Part shown: piece by piece, positions 8,915 through 17,401 of the stretch
How positions within the stretch are numbered: position 1 is the first letter of the stretch
Layout: every line of letters starts with the position of its first letter
Origin: a gamma proteobacterium symbiont of Ctena orbiculata
GTDB lineage: Bacteria; Pseudomonadota; Gammaproteobacteria; Chromatiales; Chromatiaceae
Reading direction: 5' to 3'
Assembly (NCBI GenBank): GCA_003058495.1
Contig: QBVC01000027.1
Location: forward strand, 80,183 to 144,182
DNA: 64,000 nt
The notes under the pieces: model-generated
Told to the model about the DNA's origin: nothing
The model's database searches: none
The model's input: the letters and a program-made list of their open reading frames with translations, nothing else
Program-made: the position numbers and the translations under genes

Positions 8915-9753
8915 CGGACGACACGGTCATTGCCGGAATCCGAGAGCCAAAGATCGCTGCCGCGCAGTTCCACGCCTTCCGGGGTTCTGAATCTGTCCGG
9001 ACCGCGCCCGGGCTCGCCGTCGCCGAGCACCAGAATCAGCCTGCCGTCGGCCGCAATGAACTTGACCTGGTGGTTGTTCTTGTCCGCCGCGACCAGGCTG
9101 CCGTCGTCGAGCAGATCCATGTAGCGCACGCCATTGAAGCCGTAGGACTCGCGGTCCAGCTCAGTCTTCACCGCAAGCCCTTCGGATAGCAACAGGATAC
9201 GGTCATTCCCCGCGTCGGCCAGCCAGATATCCGAGCCATTGGCGGCAAGCTCGATATCGTGGGGCGCAGAGAGACCGGGTAGTTCATCGACCGCGACGCC
9301 GTTCTCGAATACCACCAGGTTGTTCGACCAGGCGCCGGCCACATAGATGCGGCCATTGGGGTGGGCAAGAACCCCTTCCGGACCCCGGATGCGGGTCGTC
9401 AGTTCAGCGATCCGGCTGGCCTTGGTGCCGCTTATCGAGTAGACGACAACCCGGTTGTTGTGGGTATCGGCGACATAGGCCCGGCCCGAGGCATCGAAGT
9501 CGATGTCGTGGGTGCCGGATTGATGGTCCTCTCCGAATGCGTCGATCAATTCGAGGGTTTGCGGATCGAGGATGGCGATGCGATCGTTGCCGACGTCGGA
9601 GACGAACAGATAGCGGCCATCGGGAGTCAGTTTGAGGTCATGCGGGTTTGACAGGAACGTCCCGCTGGCGTGCACGAAGCTTGCCGAGATTTCGGCATTC
9701 AGCGGCCCGGCAACCAGGTGCAACAGCAATAAGGCGGCACTCCACGGTCTCAT
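8890..9753 (-). CDS. Secreted NHL-repeat beta-propeller protein
   Basis: A protein of 287 residues when started at 9753, where MRPWSAALLLLHLVAGPLNA forms a clean signal peptide; an ATG at 9795 would put 14 polar residues before it. The mature part is built from repeated blades with patterns such as PHDLKLTPDGRYLFVSDVGNDRIAILD, consistent with a six-bladed NHL/SMP-30-like propeller. These proteins bind ligands or partners in the periplasm, and a few are lyases; nothing here identifies an active site. It is convergent with, and overlaps by 25 bases, the histidine phosphatase gene. Confidence 0.8.
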   Translation of the reverse strand: MRPWSAALLLLHLVAGPLNAEISASFVHASGTFLSNPHDLKLTPDGRYLFVSDVGNDRIAILDPQTLELIDAFGEDHQSGTHDIDFDASGRAYVADTHNNRVVVYSISGTKASRIAELTTRIRGPEGVLAHPNGRIYVAGAWSNNLVVFENGVAVDELPGLSAPHDIELAANGSDIWLADAGNDRILLLSEGLAVKTELDRESYGFNGVRYMDLLDDGSLVAADKNNHQVKFIAADGRLILVLGDGEPGRGPDRFRTPEGVELRGSDLWLSDSGNDRVVRYRLILSP

Positions 9754-10079
9754 GTCGATGATCTCATTGTCTCTGTGCCCAGGGTGTTGATCCAATAATA
9801 GGCGATTTGCCGAGAAACGGGTGCGGGCTGCTGCCGGTGAAACTGTTGCAACTCAGCATTTCATGGGCCCAAACCTCTCAATTGTATGGAAAAGCGGATC
9901 CTTGCCGGGATCTCGCCTGATGCCTCCAGGCCGGGCGGGGAAAATCTGCGGATGTTGCTGCTGGATTGCTGCGACTCAGCGCGCCGATTGCGATCTTCCC
10001 TGTTCACATTTTTACAATTCTTATCCCTGACGCCTCCTTATCCTTTGTTCATCAATTGGGCAAATAAGGATGGCAACTG
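9754..10079. other. Intergenic region without recognised gene
   Basis: Divergent spacer between the NHL gene and the MipA gene. AAGGATGG just before 10080 is a good ribosome site for the downstream gene. I see no RNA, repeat or regulon operator. Confidence 0.5.
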
Positions 10080-10832
10080 ATGATGAGCAGACTGAACATG
10101 TACACCGGCCTTGTCGGCCTGGCGCTTGCGGCTGTCAACACACCCTCACCGGCGGAGCGCAGTGTGCAGATTGGCTTGGTGACCTCGGCCAATAGCAGCT
10201 TTTATAGAGACGTGGGAGAGGAGTACTACCTTCTGCCCCTGGTGATCGCTGAATATGACCGCTTCTACCTGGAGGGTATCGAAGGCGGATACCGGTTTTA
10301 CCAGGGTGACGAGGGCCAGGGCCTGGCATTGGAGATTCGTCACACCTTCGATGGCTATCAAAGCGATGACAGCGATGCCTTGGCGGGCATGGCTGATCGC
10401 GATGCTGCCTGGGAAGCGGGACTTGCGTATGAAGTCGGTCTGGCTGGCGGAGAGGCAAAGGCGAAATTGATGCAGGATGTTTCGGACACCCATAACGGCT
10501 TTTCGGCACGGATTGAATATGAACGTCCATTCTGGACCAGCGATGACCGGACGGTCTCTTGGTACGCAGGCTCGGAATACTGGAATAGCAAGAAAACCGA
10601 TTATTACTTTGGTGTGGCCCCTGAAGAGGCGACACCAACACGTCAAGCTTACACCGCGGATCGAAGCTACAGCATCTTCCTTGGCAGTAACGCCGTCAAG
10701 CGCATCGACGACAACGTCAACCTGATTCTCAGCGCAGAGTATCTGCGGGCGTCGGATGCGGTGGGCGACAGTCCCCTGACAACCAGACGGGACCAGTGGT
10801 CTGCCTATGCCGGTGTGTTTTACCGGTTCTGA
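10080..10832 (+). CDS. MipA/OmpV-family outer membrane protein
   Basis: Outer membrane beta-barrel of 250 residues. The start is ATG at 10080 or 10083, after AAGGATGG. An N-terminal export segment (MYTGLVGLALAAVNTPSPA) is followed by alternating amphipathic strands rich in Tyr, Gly and Asp, with SFYRDVGEEYYLLPLVIAEY resembling the family's first strands; the chain ends with FYRF, the terminal aromatic typical of outer membrane barrels. Members of the family are scaffold or porin-like proteins of unclear substrate. The gene is 65 bases before a CPBP protease on the same strand. Confidence 0.75.
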   Translation: MMSRLNMYTGLVGLALAAVNTPSPAERSVQIGLVTSANSSFYRDVGEEYYLLPLVIAEYDRFYLEGIEGGYRFYQGDEGQGLALEIRHTFDGYQSDDSDALAGMADRDAAWEAGLAYEVGLAGGEAKAKLMQDVSDTHNGFSARIEYERPFWTSDDRTVSWYAGSEYWNSKKTDYYFGVAPEEATPTRQAYTADRSYSIFLGSNAVKRIDDNVNLILSAEYLRASDAVGDSPLTTRRDQWSAYAGVFYRF

Positions 10833-10897
10833 AGCATGGCTATCTATTCAAAGTCGCGCCGATCACACAGGGTTGGCGGATATCGAGGTTACAGACA

Positions 10898-11710
10898 ATG
10901 AGCAACGAGTTTAACTACCAGGGGAAAAACTACTTTTTGACGGTATTTGGCGGTACATTTTCGGCGTGGGCATTAGGGGGCTATATGAGCTTCAGCCCCG
11001 GTTGGGCGGACTATTACATGTTGCCCATGCTGCTGGGCCTGATGATGCCGGCCATAGTCGCAATCCTGTTCATCTGGCGGCAGCCGGAATCGGGTATGCG
11101 CCGGGACTTTACCCGGCGCCTGGTGAGTCTTCGCCTGATTCGGCCCGGTGTATTCCTGCTTTCTCTGGCTCTGATGCCGTTATCCGTGGTGCTTTCAATC
11201 CTTGTATCACTGGCGTTCGGCGGTTCAATCGAGCAGTTTCAGGTCTCGGAGGCCTTCTCGTTCACTACCGGATTCGTACCCGTGCTGGCCTTGTTGCTGC
11301 TGGCGGCGGTTTTCGAGGAGCTGGGATGGCGGGGGTATGGCTTCGAGAGCCTGGAGAAGGGGCGGAGTTTTCTCGCAGCCTCGCTGATCTTCGGGTTGCT
11401 ATGGTCCCTGTGGCACCTGCCTCTGCTCTGGGTGAATCACTCCTACCAGTTTGAGATCTATCAGCAAAGCCCGTGGTATGCAGTGAATTTTTATCTTGGA
11501 ACGGCGGTATTGGGGGTTATTATCAGCTGGGTGTGCCATATCAATCAGCGCAGTATTCTGGTCGCGATTCTGTTTCATTTTGTGGTCAACCTTTCCCAGG
11601 AGATGCTGAGCATGACCCAACAGACAAAATCTATTCAGACCTTCGTATTGATTGGATTTGCATTGGTGATCCTGTCGAGCCAGTGGCCACTGTTTCGTCG
11701 CCAGGGTTGA
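10898..11710 (+). CDS. CPBP-family intramembrane metalloprotease (Abi/CAAX-like)
   Basis: Multi-spanning membrane protein of 270 residues. The start ATG at 10898 (MSNEFNYQGKNYF) is chosen because the upstream frame overlaps the preceding gene. It shows about seven or eight hydrophobic segments and the CPBP signatures: EELGWRGYGFESL at about residue 140 (Glu-Glu and Arg), LLWSLWHLPLLW (His), and a late HFVVN (His/Asn). Such proteins cleave within the membrane or act in immunity and modification of peptides; the target is unknown. The AraC regulator ends 35 bases downstream on the opposite strand. Confidence 0.85.
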   Translation: MSNEFNYQGKNYFLTVFGGTFSAWALGGYMSFSPGWADYYMLPMLLGLMMPAIVAILFIWRQPESGMRRDFTRRLVSLRLIRPGVFLLSLALMPLSVVLSILVSLAFGGSIEQFQVSEAFSFTTGFVPVLALLLLAAVFEELGWRGYGFESLEKGRSFLAASLIFGLLWSLWHLPLLWVNHSYQFEIYQQSPWYAVNFYLGTAVLGVIISWVCHINQRSILVAILFHFVVNLSQEMLSMTQQTKSIQTFVLIGFALVILSSQWPLFRRQG

Positions 11711-11745
11711 CGGGTTGTCAGTTGCCGCTCACAAAGGGGCAGGAG

Positions 11746-12780
11746 CTACCAATACCAGAGATATTGGCTTTGTTGATCAAAGTTGGTTTTCAGGTACTGC
11801 CCCGGCGTCATACCTGTATAGCGCTTAAAGTCCTTGATGAAGTGCGCCTGGTCGAAATAGCCGCAGCGATAGGCAAGCTCGGTTAGGCTGATCGGCTGGC
11901 GTCTGGCCAGGGTCAGCCATAATTTTTGGTGGGCGCCTTGAAACCTCAGATTGCTCTGAATCTGCTTAAAGGACATGCCATAGACTTCGTCGTAGCGCTT
12001 TTGCAGCCAGCGTTTGCTCTTGTTGTAACGTTCCGCCTGCTGTATCAGGCTCTCCTCTCCCTTGGGGAGCGGCGGGGTAAAGCCCTTCGGGTTGATGGCG
12101 TGCCGCTTGTCGCTGGTCGCGGAGCGGCGGCTGTCGATCTCCAGCCGCTGCTGTTTGACCTGTTGCCATGTGTGCTGAAGAAAGTAGCGCTCGACAATCC
12201 GAATCAGCTCCTCTCCACTGTCGGTCGCTTCCATCTCTTCAAGCATCAGGCTCGTGGTGGTGTGGCCAAGCAGGTCGGCCAGTTGCAGATCCTCCCCGGC
12301 AAGCTCCTTTGGCGCGCATTGGAACAGTTCATACAGTGCCATCGGGTAGAGATCGACTTTGAGATTTTTGATCGGACGGCTTTGCTCTTCGCAGGCAAGC
12401 TGGTAGATGTCGAACCAGCTGCCCAGGCCCTGCTTGATATAGGTGCGCTTCTCGATCACCGTGCCTTGGCTTGTCCGCTCAGCGGAGGGAATCGCCTCTC
12501 TCCTGGTCCCGGCACCCTGGCCAAAACCGTGAGCCTCTCCCCGAATTTCGCTCAGGCCGCCATAAAACTCAAAATAGATTTGAGTCATGATTGTGGGATA
12601 GGCGCGGGTGATCAGCTTGCTGTCCCGTTCTCTCAGGCAGCCGATGGAGTAGGTGTAGCTGGCGATATACCGGCTCAGCAGCGGATGTACGCGGTTGACC
12701 GAGCTGTAATCGGCCCAGGACTGGTGCTCGTTTTGTTCGGCAAGCCGCTCAAGCCGGTCGCCTTCATCGGGGGCAGTCAT
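11746..12780 (-). CDS. AraC/XylS-family transcriptional regulator
   Basis: A 344-residue protein with a C-terminal double helix-turn-helix domain: the first helix pair runs about 240-290 and the second contains ISLTELAYRCGYFDQAHFIKDFKRYTGMTPGQYL, the classic AraC signature. The N-terminal 200 residues are a putative sensor domain of the DUF6597 kind by general pattern (YIASYTYSI...), which I cannot name with certainty. It is divergent from the DUF1648-like membrane gene across a 183-base spacer, so it may control that gene or the CPBP gene it faces. No regulon palindrome lies here. Confidence 0.88.
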   Translation of the reverse strand: MTAPDEGDRLERLAEQNEHQSWADYSSVNRVHPLLSRYIASYTYSIGCLRERDSKLITRAYPTIMTQIYFEFYGGLSEIRGEAHGFGQGAGTRREAIPSAERTSQGTVIEKRTYIKQGLGSWFDIYQLACEEQSRPIKNLKVDLYPMALYELFQCAPKELAGEDLQLADLLGHTTTSLMLEEMEATDSGEELIRIVERYFLQHTWQQVKQQRLEIDSRRSATSDKRHAINPKGFTPPLPKGEESLIQQAERYNKSKRWLQKRYDEVYGMSFKQIQSNLRFQGAHQKLWLTLARRQPISLTELAYRCGYFDQAHFIKDFKRYTGMTPGQYLKTNFDQQSQYLWYW

Positions 12781-12963
12781 AGGTGGTCGCCAGCTGTGAA
12801 TAACTGAGCCCTAATCTATAGCACTCAATCGGTTTATTTCCAATTTTAACAGGGCCAATAGTCGTACTGTTTACAATAGTCTGTCGAACACAAAGATAAT
12901 CTGAATCTGTTGCAGATGTTATAATCTACTCAGATGGATGTGCCGTGTTTCGTTATTTCAAAA

Positions 12964-13455
12964 ATGCGTACTAGCTTTATTGCGAGTTTCCTGGCGAATC
13001 TGGTCCTGGCCATCGTGTCTCTGGTCATGCTTCCGGATCGGGTCGCGATTCATTTCGGCCAGGGGGGGATGCCCGATGGATGGGCATCAAACCTGGCCGG
13101 TACACTGATTATGCTGGGTGTGCATACGCTCCTGTTCTGCTCCCTCTACTTGTCACCTAGGCTGCTTGCTTCGGTGCCCGCCAAATGGATCAGTCTTCCC
13201 AACCGTGACTACTGGCTCAGACCTGAGCACCGCACTCAGGCGGTTGAAAAATTCAGCCAACAGATGTGGCGTTTTGGCACGGTCCTGTTTCTGTTTATGC
13301 TGTTCGTGGGCCTGCTCACTCTGAAGGCGAATCTTTCCCGGCCGGTGAGACTCGATGAGGGGCCGCTGATCGTCGCGTTGGTGATATTTCTTGTTTACAC
13401 GGCTTATTGGACGTTTACCCTGCTGAGGGCTTTCCGCATCCCTCCTGATAATTAG
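12964..13455 (+). CDS. DUF1648-like membrane protein
   Basis: About 163 residues from the ATG at 12964 (MRTSFIASF); an ATG at 12934 would add ten residues. The segment LPDRVAIHFGQGGMPDGWAS matches the conserved core of DUF1648 proteins (LPxxVxxHFxxxGxxDG) between the first and second membrane helices. Four hydrophobic helices are visible in total. DUF1648 domains occur in SdpI-like immunity proteins and small integral membrane proteins; this single-domain form has no known role. It is divergent from the AraC regulator. Confidence 0.7.
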   Translation: MRTSFIASFLANLVLAIVSLVMLPDRVAIHFGQGGMPDGWASNLAGTLIMLGVHTLLFCSLYLSPRLLASVPAKWISLPNRDYWLRPEHRTQAVEKFSQQMWRFGTVLFLFMLFVGLLTLKANLSRPVRLDEGPLIVALVIFLVYTAYWTFTLLRAFRIPPDN

Positions 13456-13528
13456 TACTTTGTACCTGCTTACCGATGAAACGGGCTCGAAGCCGTATCG
13501 TACTTAGCTGAGACGAATTTCAGGATTT

Positions 13529-13607
13529 CGTCATTCCGGTGTATGCCGGAATCCAGGAATACCGTCGCCGTCAAGTATTCTTGATCCCGGCATGCGCCGG
13601 GATGACG
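13529..13607. repeat. Dispersed inverted repeat, copy 1
   Basis: The outer arms CGTCATTCCGG and CCGGGATGACG enclose two inner hairpins (CCGGTGTATGCCGG and CCCGGCATGCGCCGGG). Similar elements lie at 45694-45764 and 47335-47404. The structure resembles the correia/REP-like GTCATTCCGGC...GCCGGGATGAC family common in proteobacteria. All three copies are intergenic. Confidence 0.8.
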
Positions 13608-13675
13608 GTGGTTCTTGGCTTGAGTAAATAGCATGCGGACAGCGCCCATTAGCCATTAGATTTCACTGCTGTAAA

Positions 13676-14062
13676 TCAATTCGAACTGCTTAGGGTTTCA
13701 ACTGCGGCAACCATATAGTCCACGGCCTGGCGAACCTCTTCATCCTTGAGTCGGCCGTTACCGCCTCGCGGTGGCATGCGGTAGTTGCCGTCGTCCCCCT
13801 TGATGCCGTTCAGCGCACTCTGGTAGAGGGCGGGTTTGCCTTTTCCGATCCGTTGTGCCCAGGCGTCACTGTCTGTTACAGCCGGCGCGCCGGAGACACC
13901 CAGGAGGTGGCAGTTACGACAGGTGCCCATCCAGATGCCGCGTCCCTTTGCAAGCTGTTGTTCCGCAAAGCGCGGCATATCCGGTATTGCCTGGCCTTGC
14001 TGCTGCTCACTGCACCCGGCAAGCAGATAGAGACAAATAAAGATTAACCAGAGCTGTGACAT
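13676..14062 (-). CDS. Cytochrome c lipoprotein (c5-like, single haem)
   Basis: 128 residues. Signal peptide with lipobox LLAGC (Cys16) predicts a lipid-anchored periplasmic protein. The haem site CRNCH is at about residue 48, and the distal methionine is likely in YRMPPRGG. The overall pattern with GDDGNYRMPPRGGNGRLKDEEVRQAVDYM matches cytochrome c5 / class I cytochromes. It probably shuttles electrons near the membrane. No oxidase or dehydrogenase partner lies nearby, so its partner is unknown. Confidence 0.9.
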   Translation of the reverse strand: MSQLWLIFICLYLLAGCSEQQQGQAIPDMPRFAEQQLAKGRGIWMGTCRNCHLLGVSGAPAVTDSDAWAQRIGKGKPALYQSALNGIKGDDGNYRMPPRGGNGRLKDEEVRQAVDYMVAAVETLSSSN

Positions 14063-14247
14063 TGCTACTCTCTAACTGAACCAGGGATAAATCAGCAAAA
14101 GTATAGATAGCAAGGCATTGGAGGAGATGAGGCCGGAACCCCCTATGCCATGTTTAAGAACAAGGTAGTACTAATAAAACCGCTGAAAAGGATTTGACAT
14201 ATTTGACCTTCATTTGTTCGACCCTGTTGATTGTTCCGCATCAAGAC

Positions 14248-15066
14248 TTATGCTTCCGTGCAGAAGCGCTCGAGGGTTTTCGCAATGAACTGGAAGGCAT
14301 TGGGATCCTGCTCGAGGAAGCGATGTCCGCCCTCAAAGAAGGCTATCTCCGCTCCCTCTATTCGGCTATGCAGATTCTTTACCGCTTCGGGCTTTGCCTG
14401 GCCGTCGTATTTCCCGCCACATACCAGGGCCGGTACCTGCAGGGCAGGTAAACGGTCATAGGTGTCGTGGTGCCTGCGTGCCTCTATCTGGCGGGTGATC
14501 CCGGCGATACCACCCGGCTCCTTGAGGAAGGGGGAGGCATTTGCCGCCGCGGCCACCAGCATCTCCGCTGTCTCGTCCGGGTGTTCCGCCTGCCAGGCTT
14601 CGCTGTACCGGCTGTCCCCGATCGCGAGCATCTTGCGTGAACGCGCTTCAGGAGAGAGGTCAGACAACTCGTGGATCGGATAGGAGGATCCGCCCGCACC
14701 GCCGCTGGCGGTGCAGCAGAGTGTCAGGCTGCGGACACGCCTCGGCGCTCTGATAGCCAGTTCCTGGGCAACCATGCCACCGAAGGAGACGCCGATGACA
14801 TGGGCGCCTTGCCAACCGATGCCATCCATCAGGCTCTCGGCATCTTCGGCATACTGTTGCATGGTGTATTCGACTTGCGGTTTGTCACTCTGCCCCGTTC
14901 CCCTGTGATCCAGGGCGAGGATATCGAATCTGTTTGCCAGGCTGCTGTCGAAAATGTTCGGCCTGCTGCGCAGGTCGCCGCCCACGCCCGGCAGGAACAG
15001 CACCGGACAGCCCGTTCCCCGACGTTCATAGTAGAGTCGAAGTTGTGGTGTGGTTATGTAGGGCAT
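14248..15066 (-). CDS. Alpha/beta hydrolase
   Basis: 272-residue hydrolase. Features: the oxyanion HG-like PGVGGD segment, the nucleophile elbow GVSFGGMVA (Ser at about 99), a catalytic Asp in GGKYDGQAKPE, and a C-terminal GGHRFLEQ histidine. The family covers esterases, lactonases and dehalogenases; the LDHRGTGQSDKP segment is the general signature after the second strand. It ends 39 bases after the start region of nothing else; S-formylglutathione hydrolase lies immediately upstream on the same strand (39-base gap), so the two may be cotranscribed. Substrate not identifiable. Confidence 0.88.
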   Translation of the reverse strand: MPYITTPQLRLYYERRGTGCPVLFLPGVGGDLRSRPNIFDSSLANRFDILALDHRGTGQSDKPQVEYTMQQYAEDAESLMDGIGWQGAHVIGVSFGGMVAQELAIRAPRRVRSLTLCCTASGGAGGSSYPIHELSDLSPEARSRKMLAIGDSRYSEAWQAEHPDETAEMLVAAAANASPFLKEPGGIAGITRQIEARRHHDTYDRLPALQVPALVCGGKYDGQAKPEAVKNLHSRIEGAEIAFFEGGHRFLEQDPNAFQFIAKTLERFCTEA

Positions 15067-15105
15067 ATTCGGCTCCCTCTCATATGTGTCGCTACGGTCT
15101 CAGCA

Positions 15106-15954
15106 CTAGCGGTCCCGGTCGCCATGCAATGCCTCGGCATGGTAGGCCAGGTGTTCGCCGATAAAGCTGGAGACGAAGTGATAGCTGTGATCATAATCGC
15201 GCTGCATCCGCAGGTTCAGCGGGAAGTCGTTTGCCCGGCAGGCGGTGACCAGGCTGTCGATATAGAGTTGATCCACCAGGTATTCATCGTTGCTGCCGCA
15301 GTCGATCAGCAACGGGATCTTTTGTGCCCCATCCTCGATCAGGCAGGTGGCATCGTACTCCTTCCAGCTCTCCTCGTCGCTCCCCAGGTAGGCGGAAAAA
15401 CAACCCTGACCCCAGCCGGAGAGTATGGGATTGCATATCGGAGAGAAGGCCGACACAGATCGATAGGCGCCGGGATTTTTCAGGGCGCAGATCAAGGCGC
15501 CATGTCCTCCCATCGAGTGGCCGCAGATCGATTTGCGGTCCTTCAACACGGGGAGTTCGCTTTCGATAAGCGCAGGGAGTTCACGGGTTACGTAGTCATA
15601 CATCTGATAATGGCTGCGCCAGGGTTCCTGGGTGCTGTTTACGTAGAATCCGGCCCCCTTTCCCAGGTCCCAGCGGCTGCGTTCGTCGGCGACATCGGCG
15701 CCCCGCGGGCTGGTGTCGGGAAAGACAATGGCCAAACCAAGCTCTGCCGCATAGCGTTGCATGCCCGCCTTGGTGCGGGCATTGTCATCGCTGCAGGTCA
15801 GGCCGGAGAGCCAGTACAATACCGGTACCGGCGATACCGTTGCCTGGGGCGGCAGGTAGACCGAAAAGGTCATGCTGCAGTTGCAGCTGGTCGATTCATG
15901 CTTATAACGGTTCAGCCAGCCGCCAAACTCCTTGATGTGTTCAGTCTGCTGCAT
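15106..15954 (-). CDS. fghA: S-formylglutathione hydrolase
   Basis: Hydrolyses S-formylglutathione to formate and glutathione, the last step of glutathione-linked formaldehyde oxidation, feeding the formate dehydrogenase encoded at 29-33 kb. 282 residues, full family length. The esterase-D elbow KSICGHSMGGHGALI contains the nucleophilic Ser, and a late DYDHSYHFVSSFI contains the catalytic His. The start at 15954 is chosen because AGAGGGGAGC precedes it; ATG at 15984 would add ten residues. The partner alcohol dehydrogenase is not in the window. A terminator separates it from the glycerate kinase operon upstream, so it is probably not in the oxalate regulon. Confidence 0.93.
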   Translation of the reverse strand: MQQTEHIKEFGGWLNRYKHESTSCNCSMTFSVYLPPQATVSPVPVLYWLSGLTCSDDNARTKAGMQRYAAELGLAIVFPDTSPRGADVADERSRWDLGKGAGFYVNSTQEPWRSHYQMYDYVTRELPALIESELPVLKDRKSICGHSMGGHGALICALKNPGAYRSVSAFSPICNPILSGWGQGCFSAYLGSDEESWKEYDATCLIEDGAQKIPLLIDCGSNDEYLVDQLYIDSLVTACRANDFPLNLRMQRDYDHSYHFVSSFIGEHLAYHAEALHGDRDR

Positions 15955-16030
15955 GCTCCCCTCTGTTAACAATGGTATAAACAATCAGCCATAACGGCAT
16001 GCCGAATAGGGCAGATGGTTATTGTCGAAA

Positions 16031-16059
16031 ATAAAAAACGCCAGATGGGGATCTGGCGT
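16031..16059 (-). terminator. Rho-independent terminator after the gcl-hyi-glxR-glycerate kinase operon
   Basis: On the minus strand a perfect nine-base stem ACGCCAGAT / ATCTGGCGT with a CCCC loop is followed by TTTTTAT. It lies 65 bases after the glycerate kinase stop codon. A second, weaker hairpin (GCTCCC/GGGAGC) lies at 16063-16080. Confidence 0.85.
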
Positions 16060-16123
16060 AAAGGCTCCCCATCAGGGAGCTGGAGGTAAATCCGCTACCG
16101 GGGTTTGGGTTGGATAGACTCGA

Positions 16124-17386
16124 CTATTCATCGATGAGTATCGCCCGGAAGTCATTTACATTGGTCCGCGTCGGCCCGGTAATGACAAGGTCGTCCAGTC
16201 TTGCGAAGAAGTGGTAACCGTTGTTGTCGTTGAGCATATCGACGGCCTTGAGACCAAGCTGTTCCGCACGGCCAAGGGACTCCGGATCGAGCAGGGCGCC
16301 CGCGTTGTCCTCGGTGCCGTCGATGCCGTCGGTATCGCAGGCGATGGCATGAATGCGCGGGTGACTGTCCAGGGCCACCGCGAGGGCAAGCAGAAACTCC
16401 GCATCGCGGCCACCGCGACCGGAGCCCTTTACCGTTACCGTGGTCTCGCCGCCGGAGAGCAGCACACAGGGTGCCTCCGCCGGCTGACCATGGGTCGCTA
16501 TCTGCAGTGCGATTCCGGCATGGACGGAGGCCACGTCCCGGGATTCGCCCTCGATGCTGTTGCCCAGTATCAACGGTTTGTATCCCAGGGACTGCGCCTT
16601 GGCGGCCGCCGCCTCCAGGGCGTCCTGCGCGGTGGCCAGCATCACTGTCTCGGCCCGCTCGAGTCGCTCATCGCCGGGTTTCGGCGTCTCTTCCCCGGCC
16701 TCCTCGAGGTGTTGAACAACCGCCTTGGGTTCTTCGATGCCGTACTTCCTGAGAATCGCCAACGCATCCGCAAAGGTTGTGGGATCGGCAACGGTGGGGC
16801 CGGATGCGATCACCGAGGGATCGTCGCCGGGGACGTCGGAGATCAGCAGGGTCACCACTTGCGCCGGCGATGCCGCCGCGGCCAGCCTTCCGCCCTTGAT
16901 CGCCGAGAGATGTTTGCGCACGCAGTTCATCTCGCTGATGGTGGCGCCGGAGCGCAGCAGCGACTTGTTGATCCGCTGCTTGTCCTCGAGGGTGACGCCG
17001 TCCGCGGGCAGGGCGAGCAGGGCCGAGCCTCCACCCGATATCAGGCAGAGCATCATGTCATCGGGGCCAAGCGCCAGGGCCATCTCCAGGATGCGCCTGG
17101 CGGCCTGGCGGCCGGCCTCGTCCGGCACCGGGTGGGCGGCCTCGACCAGTTCTATCCGCTCGAGGGGAACGCCATGGTCGTAGCGGGTGATGACCAGGCC
17201 GGAGAGGGGGCCGTCCCAGTGCTCCTCCACGGCCTTGGCCATGGATGCCGCCGCCTTGCCTGCGCCTACCACCAGGGTGCGCCCCTTGGGAGGCTCAGGC
17301 AGATGCTGCGGCAGGCAGCTTGCCGGCAGGGCGGCGTCCACCGATGCCCTGAAGAGATCGAGCAGGATGTCTCGCTGGGAGTCCAT
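16124..17386 (-). CDS. ttuD: Glycerate 2-kinase (TtuD/GckA, MOFRL family)
   Basis: Phosphorylates D-glycerate to 2-phosphoglycerate, the exit of the glyoxylate/glycerate pathway into glycolysis. 420 residues with the MOFRL-family layout: the N-terminal domain has LVVGAGKAAASMAKAVE (about 38-55) and LISGGGSALLALPADGVTLEDK (about 112-135), the C-terminal domain has LLSGGETTVTVKGSGRGGRDAEF and CDTDGIDGTEDNAGA. It starts 15 bases after the tartronate semialdehyde reductase stop, last in the gcl-hyi-glxR-ttuD operon, and a terminator follows. Regulation should be through the operator ahead of gcl. Confidence 0.95.
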   Translation of the reverse strand: MDSQRDILLDLFRASVDAALPASCLPQHLPEPPKGRTLVVGAGKAAASMAKAVEEHWDGPLSGLVITRYDHGVPLERIELVEAAHPVPDEAGRQAARRILEMALALGPDDMMLCLISGGGSALLALPADGVTLEDKQRINKSLLRSGATISEMNCVRKHLSAIKGGRLAAAASPAQVVTLLISDVPGDDPSVIASGPTVADPTTFADALAILRKYGIEEPKAVVQHLEEAGEETPKPGDERLERAETVMLATAQDALEAAAAKAQSLGYKPLILGNSIEGESRDVASVHAGIALQIATHGQPAEAPCVLLSGGETTVTVKGSGRGGRDAEFLLALAVALDSHPRIHAIACDTDGIDGTEDNAGALLDPESLGRAEQLGLKAVDMLNDNNGYHFFARLDDLVITGPTRTNVNDFRAILIDE

Positions 17387-17401
17387 GGGGATCGGGCCCT
17401 G

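Noticed and set aside
13529..13607. Possible CRISPR or phage attachment site
   Set aside because: Only one inverted element with no spaced direct repeats and no neighbouring cas or integrase genes.
15967..15985. Regulon operator upstream of fghA (TGGTATAAACA)
   Set aside because: Lacks the GTATAC core and second arm; a terminator separates it from the gcl operon.
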